Part shown: in pieces, positions 14,455 to 17,900 of the stretch
Layout of the letters: each line of letters starts with the position of its first letter
How positions within the stretch are numbered: the stretch's first letter is position 1
NCBI GenBank assembly: GCA_018067115.1
Contig: JAGPVI010000226.1
Location: 1-17,900 of the forward strand
Direction: 5' to 3'
DNA length: 17,900 bases
Source of the DNA: Bizionia sp.
Lineage (GTDB): Bacteria; Bacteroidota; Bacteroidia; Flavobacteriales; Flavobacteriaceae
Made by a program: the position numbers and the translations under genes
Notes under the pieces: model-generated
What the model saw: the letters and a program-made list of their open reading frames with translations, nothing else
Database searches by the model: none
Told to the model about the DNA's origin: nothing

Positions 14455-15582
14455 CTAATTATTTTTAACGAAATCGATTACTGTTTTGGTAATAAACGCA
14501 ATCTGCTCTGGCTCTAATTCTGTGTGCATTGGTAACGAAATAACTTCCTTAACCAACTGATTGGTCACTGGGAAATCTGCTTCGTTGTAACGCACATCTT
14601 TATACGCCTTTTGATTGTGTAAGGGAATAGGGTAATAGACACCGCAAGGAATAGCATTAGCCTGTAAATGCGCCACTAAAGCGTCCCTATTTCCGTTTTG
14701 AATTTTTAAGGTATACTGATGAAACACGTGATCGCCAGAACGCTTAGGAATTATAATGCCTTCTACAGTTTGAAATGCCAAATCGTACGCTGCTGCGGCT
14801 GCACGTCGTTTATTATTGTAAGTGTCTAAGTACGGTAACTTAGCATCTAAAACGGCTGCTTGAATAGAGTCTAATCTAGAATTTACGCCAACGACATCGT
14901 GATGATAACGCTCGTACATACCGTGATTTACAATACCGCGAATGGTGTGTGCTAGATTATCGTCGTTAGTAAAAATAGCGCCACCATCTCCATAACCCCC
15001 TAAGTTTTTAGACGGAAAGAATGAGGTTGATGCTACATGACCTATGGTACCAGACATTACTTCTTTACCATCAGTATACTTATATTTTGATCCAATAGCT
15101 TGAGCATTGTCTTCTATAACATATAAATCATGAGCTTTAGCAATAGCCATTATAGCTTCCATATTAGCACATTGACCAAATAAATGCACAGGAACAATTG
15201 CTTTTGTTTTTGGCGTAATCGCTTTTTTAATAGCTTCGATATCGATATTGAATGTTTCTGGATCGACATCTACTAATACCGGCGTTAAGTTTAACACTGC
15301 AATGACCTCTACTGTGGCAGCAAAAGTAAAATCTGCAGTAATAACCTCATCACCAGGTTTTAGACCTAAGCCCATCATTGCAATTTGCAAAGCATCGGTA
15401 CCGTTTGCGCAAGGAATAACATGTTTTACACCTAGATATTCCTCTAAGTTTTTTTGGAACTCGTGCACCTTAGGCCCATTTATAAAAGTTGTAGTTTCTA
15501 TAACTTCGTTTATAGAAGAATTAACAACTTCTTTTATCTCGTTATATTGACCTTTGAGGTCAACCATTTGTATTTTTTTCAT
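14455..15582 (-). CDS. DegT/DnrJ/EryC1/StrS family sugar aminotransferase
   Basis: This PLP-dependent, fold-type I enzyme is expected to transfer an amino group (usually from glutamate) to a keto-sugar nucleotide for surface polysaccharide. From the ATG at 15582 it has 375 residues, the family length. The PLP Schiff-base lysine is K192 in SFFPSKNLGGYGDGGA. D158 and Q161 in EDNAQA contact the cofactor, CANGTDAL (58-65) is the phosphate/substrate loop, and HLFGQ (133-137) follows. The opening IQMVDLKGQYNEI and the motif spellings are closest, from memory, to WbpE/WlbC-type UDP-3-keto-sugar aminotransferases; the exact substrate is not provable. The frame extends to 15639, but the extra 19 residues are hydrophobic and not family-like. 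It is divergent from kdtA (71 bp) and upstream of galE, consistent with envelope sugar metabolism. Confidence 0.92.
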   Translation of the reverse strand: MKKIQMVDLKGQYNEIKEVVNSSINEVIETTTFINGPKVHEFQKNLEEYLGVKHVIPCANGTDALQIAMMGLGLKPGDEVITADFTFAATVEVIAVLNLTPVLVDVDPETFNIDIEAIKKAITPKTKAIVPVHLFGQCANMEAIMAIAKAHDLYVIEDNAQAIGSKYKYTDGKEVMSGTIGHVASTSFFPSKNLGGYGDGGAIFTNDDNLAHTIRGIVNHGMYERYHHDVVGVNSRLDSIQAAVLDAKLPYLDTYNNKRRAAAAAYDLAFQTVEGIIIPKRSGDHVFHQYTLKIQNGNRDALVAHLQANAIPCGVYYPIPLHNQKAYKDVRYNEADFPVTNQLVKEVISLPMHTELEPEQIAFITKTVIDFVKNN

Positions 15583-15588
15583 AAGTAA

Positions 15589-15619
15589 CGAAATTACAAA
15601 ATTCATGAATGTTAAACAA
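15589..15619 (-). promoter_or_regulatory. Candidate promoter of the aminotransferase gene
   Basis: On the minus strand a TTG (15619-15617) precedes TAATTTCG (15596-15589), one base from TAnnTTTG, with a 20-nt spacer. The box ends 6 nt before the ATG, implying an almost leaderless mRNA. The same TAATTTCG element occurs 4 nt before the FAD oxidoreductase start. Confidence 0.35.
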
Positions 15620-15653
15620 TGAATTATGTATTTTAGCACAAACGTTTTTTACA

Positions 15654-16889
15654 TTGAATTTACTTTATTCTATTTCTATATATTTATTGTCTTTTGTTTT
15701 AAAGTGTATCGCCCCTTTTAATAAAAAAATTAGACAAGGTGTTACCGGCAGAAAGCAAACGTTTCTAAAGCTAGAGACCGCCCTTTCGGCTAGCGATAAA
15801 ACCCTATGGTTTCATTGTGCCTCTTTGGGTGAATACGAACAAGGCTTACCCGTTTTTAAAGCGTTGCGAGCAGATTTCCCCGACCATAAAATAGTGCTAT
15901 CCTTTTTTTCCCCATCTGGTTTTGAGATTAGAAAAAACAGTCCTATTGCAGATGTTGTGGTGTATTTACCGCTAGACACAAAAAGCAATGCTAGACGCTT
16001 TTTAAATTTGGTACACCCGGAGTTAACCATTTTTGTAAAATACGAAATTTGGCCAAATATTTTAAAAACACTGAAAGCGCGCGAAGGCAAAGCGCTACTT
16101 ATATCGGCTACTTTTAGAGAAAACCAGTCCTTTTTTAAATGGTATGGTAAGCAAACAAAAGAAGCGCTATTTACTTTCGATCATATTTTTACTCAGAATG
16201 AAAAATCAAAACAACTTTTACTAAGTATTCATTATACTCAAGTTACCGTTTCTGGAGACACGCGTTTTGATCGCGTAACAGATCAATTGTCTCAAGACAA
16301 CACATTAGGTTTTATCGAAGAATTTAAAAACAACCAATTGTGTGTGGTTATTGGCAGTTCCTGGCCTGAAGACGAAGCGTTATTAATTAATTATATTAAT
16401 AACGAAGCGCGAGACGACGTTAAATTTATTATAGCTCCCCATAATATTAAGGCAAGCCAAATAGCCAATATAAAGCGGCAACTAAACAAACCAACACTTT
16501 TATTTTCTGAAAAAGAGAACCTAGAACTCACTCACTATAATATACTAATATTAGACACCATAGGGCTACTAACTAAAGTATATAGTTATGCAGATATAGC
16601 TTATGTTGGTGGCGCATTGGGCACAACAGGATTACATAATATTCTAGAACCCGCAGTGTTTGGAGTGCCAATTATAATAGGTAATCATTTCGAAAAATTT
16701 CCAGAAGCCCAACAATTACAATCTCATAAAGGCCTTATTTCTATTTCTAACCAAAAAGAATTAAATTCTGCATTGCATTTATTTATCAATGATAGTGCGG
16801 CTAGAGAGGTCTTTGGACAAAATAATTTTAATTTTATTAAAAATAATCGAGGTGCTGTAATCCAAATACTAGGTTTCATACGTAGATAA
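15654..16889 (+). CDS. kdtA: 3-deoxy-D-manno-octulosonic acid (Kdo) transferase, TTG start
   Basis: KdtA/WaaA (GT30) adds Kdo from CMP-Kdo to the lipid A precursor at the inner membrane. With the TTG at 15654 the protein has 411 residues and opens MNLLYSISIYLLSFVLK, the usual N-terminal membrane anchor. The catalytic glutamate in FHCASLGEYEQ is then residue 60, the same number as in E. coli WaaA, which strongly supports this start. An in-frame ATG at 15609 would add 15 residues not expected in the family. Other motifs are YEIWPN (130-135), GSSWPEDE (234-241), APHN (261-264), DTIGLL (301-306) and the CMP-sugar-binding GGALGTTGLHNILEPA (319-334). A weak -7-like TATTTTAG (15629-15636) lies between the ATG and the TTG. 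The number of Kdo residues added cannot be told from sequence. Confidence 0.93.
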   Translation: MNLLYSISIYLLSFVLKCIAPFNKKIRQGVTGRKQTFLKLETALSASDKTLWFHCASLGEYEQGLPVFKALRADFPDHKIVLSFFSPSGFEIRKNSPIADVVVYLPLDTKSNARRFLNLVHPELTIFVKYEIWPNILKTLKAREGKALLISATFRENQSFFKWYGKQTKEALFTFDHIFTQNEKSKQLLLSIHYTQVTVSGDTRFDRVTDQLSQDNTLGFIEEFKNNQLCVVIGSSWPEDEALLINYINNEARDDVKFIIAPHNIKASQIANIKRQLNKPTLLFSEKENLELTHYNILILDTIGLLTKVYSYADIAYVGGALGTTGLHNILEPAVFGVPIIIGNHFEKFPEAQQLQSHKGLISISNQKELNSALHLFINDSAAREVFGQNNFNFIKNNRGAVIQILGFIRR

Positions 16890-17001
16890 ACTGTAATATG
16901 TACAGACCAACGGAATTATGTTAATTTTTGTTAAAAAATAAGCATTTATTAGTTGCTAAAATTGTAGATTTACACCAAATTAAAATTAAAAAACTAAATC
17001 A

Positions 17002-17268
17002 ATGAAAAAATTATTATTTAGCGCTGCTTTATTATTAGCTTTAGGCGCGTCATTTACATCTTGTAGAGAAGAAGAAAAAACAGATGCTGAAAACACTATC
17101 GAAAATGCAGGTGATGCTATTGAAGAAGCTGCTGAAGATACTGAAGAAGCTGTGAAAGATGGTTTTGGTGCTGCTGGTGATGCAATTGACAACGCTGTTG
17201 AAGAAACTAAAGAAGCTGGTGAAGCAATGGAAGACGCTGTTGAAGAAGCAACTGATGATAACAAATAG
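17002..17268 (+). CDS. Small, very acidic repeat lipoprotein, unknown function
   Basis: The 88-residue product starts with a type II signal peptide (MKKLLFSAALLLALGASFTS) and a lipobox cysteine C21, so it should be lipidated, processed by LspA and anchored in a membrane. The mature part has 26 Asp/Glu and 5 Lys/Arg and no aromatic residue except F55. Ala-Glu-rich segments recur: AGDAI at 36-40 and again at 58-62 (22 residues, two 11-residue turns) and AGEAM at 72-76, with AVKD/AVEE between. This suggests amphipathic 11-mer helices as in LEA- or apolipoprotein-like stress proteins. No enzyme motif is present and I cannot name a family. It stands alone with a strong terminator directly after it. 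The overlapping minus-strand frame is a mirror of the repetitive codons. Confidence 0.8.
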   Translation: MKKLLFSAALLLALGASFTSCREEEKTDAENTIENAGDAIEEAAEDTEEAVKDGFGAAGDAIDNAVEETKEAGEAMEDAVEEATDDNK

Positions 17269-17288
17269 TTAGAACTCTTCTAATAATT

Positions 17289-17323
17289 AAAAGCTCAATC
17301 TTTTTAGATTGGGCTTTTTTTTT
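17289..17323 (+). terminator. Intrinsic terminator after the acidic lipoprotein gene
   Basis: AAAAGCTCAATC (17289-17300) pairs with GATTGGGCTTTT (17307-17318), 12 bp including one G-T pair, with a 6-nt loop and T's continuing to 17323. It starts 20 nt after the stop codon. Confidence 0.85.
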
Positions 17324-17438
17324 ACTCTTTTTTTAACAGCATTTAAGACTATCTCCCTAACCACCCCTATAAATGTTAATTTCAAGTAGTATTTTGTTAA
17401 AACACATTAAAACTTTATATATAATTTAATAAAATGGA

Positions 17439-17470
17439 TTGTATAGTAGAAAATCATCATAGTATATTTA
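17439..17470 (+). promoter_or_regulatory. Candidate promoter of the right-edge lipoprotein gene
   Basis: TTG (17439-17441), a 21-nt spacer and TATATTTA (17463-17470, last base differs from TAnnTTTG) lie in an AT-rich spacer. The -7 box ends 23 nt before the ATG at 17494, close to the 21-nt spacing seen at other genes here. Confidence 0.35.
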
Positions 17471-17493
17471 GAATTCACCAAAAACTATATATT

Positions 17494-17900
17494 ATGAAAA
17501 ACCTAAAAACAATTCCATATGCAGTTGCAATCGCATTAATTGGTTTCACATCATGCGCAGAAGAGAAAAAAGAAAATAACGATTTAGAAGAAAACAACAC
17601 ACAAACAGAGATAGTACGCAACGATGTTGACGCTGTAAACGCAGTAGATGAGATGGAAGCCAAAAGAATGGCTAATATGGTAGATAAAAACATTTTTACC
17701 GAATATAAAAATACTGGAATAGTAACAGGATGGAAAGCGTTCTCCGACTTACACATAGGTATGAAGTCTTTAGAAGGTAAAGATTATGCAGCTACAAAAA
17801 AAATAGCAGGGAATTTAGCGGCTACTATAAACGATTTAACCATAACTAGACCAGATTGGTTAAAAACGGAAGAGATTTCTGAAGATATTGACGACTTAGA
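17494..17900 (+). CDS. Lipoprotein of unknown function (3' end cut by window edge)
   Basis: The frame is open from the ATG at 17494 to the right edge, giving 135 complete codons and no stop. Residues 1-20 (MKNLKTIPYAVAIALIGFTS) and C21 form a type II signal peptide with an FTSC lipobox, the same as in the preceding lipoprotein. Next is a low-complexity acidic/Asn linker (AEEKKENNDLEENNTQTE), then an apparently folded, mostly helical part: VDAVNAVDEMEAKRMANMVD, TGWKAFSDLHIGMKSLEGKD, and ITRPDWLKTEEISEDID. I do not recognise the family. It is read in the same direction as the acidic lipoprotein but is separated from it by a terminator and a candidate promoter, so it is probably a separate unit. 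It is an expected LspA substrate. Confidence 0.75.
   Translation, partial: MKNLKTIPYAVAIALIGFTSCAEEKKENNDLEENNTQTEIVRNDVDAVNAVDEMEAKRMANMVDKNIFTEYKNTGIVTGWKAFSDLHIGMKSLEGKDYAATKKIAGNLAATINDLTITRPDWLKTEEISEDIDDL

Noticed and set aside
16890..17001. Promoter for the acidic lipoprotein (TAAAATTG or TAGATTTA)
   Set aside because: Both differ from TAnnTTTG and neither has a -33 TTTG at a normal distance, so no site is annotated.
16986..17264. 92-residue minus-strand Ser/Ala-rich frame opposite the acidic lipoprotein
   Set aside because: It is the mirror of repetitive GAA/GCT codons; the plus-strand reading has a signal peptide, lipobox and terminator.
17475..17756. 93-residue minus-strand frame opposite the right-edge lipoprotein
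   Set aside because: The plus-strand frame has an ATG, a type II signal peptide and stays open to the window edge; the opposite frame is a shadow.

Overview
The window reads as chromosomal housekeeping sequence from a member of the Bacteroidetes, most likely a marine or aquatic Flavobacteriaceae. The evidence is AT-rich DNA, near absence of Shine-Dalgarno sequences, several copies of the Bacteroidetes -7 promoter box TAnnTTTG (TATTTTTG upstream of pdhB, thyA and fabD), and family architectures typical of that group: a DUF5686/carboxypeptidase-regulatory-like outer-membrane protein, a bifunctional-nuclease protein with a UVR tail, a nucleoside transporter with an added secreted N-terminus, and lipoproteins with an FTSC lipobox. 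The genus cannot be fixed from the sequence alone.

Layout. 1-3289, minus strand: a DUF5686 surface/outer-membrane protein cut by the left edge, preceded by pdhB (pyruvate dehydrogenase E1 beta), with an intrinsic terminator between them. 3503-5309, plus: etfB-etfA, the two electron transfer flavoprotein subunits. A 113-nt inverted-repeat structure with a U-tract separates etfA from the next pair. 5468-7810, plus: bifunctional nuclease (BFN) and a CNT-family nucleoside transporter. After a strong terminator that overlaps a promoter, 7950-9761 holds thyA and a membrane-anchored dihydrofolate reductase (2TM domain fused to DHFR). These two form the dTMP/folate cycle, next to the nucleoside uptake gene. 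9826-12848, plus: a COG2509-type FAD oxidoreductase of unknown role, then fabD and lspA, nearly abutting. A bidirectional terminator separates lspA from a convergent 64-aa basic protein on the minus strand. 13268-15582, minus: galE and a sugar aminotransferase of the DegT family, with a hairpin-rich spacer between them. Divergent from these is kdtA/waaA (Kdo transferase), so this section is about lipopolysaccharide and surface sugars. The right end (16890-17900, plus) has two small lipoprotein genes, one very acidic and repetitive, the other cut by the window edge; their precursors would be LspA substrates.

I found no mobile element, CRISPR array, tRNA, rRNA, toxin-antitoxin pair or defence system, and nothing that looks like a large undescribed system. 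The observations most worth a check are the 2TM-DHFR fusion, the attenuator-like structure after etfA, the small basic CxxC protein with its own promoter, the secreted domain on the nucleoside transporter, and the hairpin-rich spacer upstream of galE. No gene-free stretch exceeds about 230 bases.
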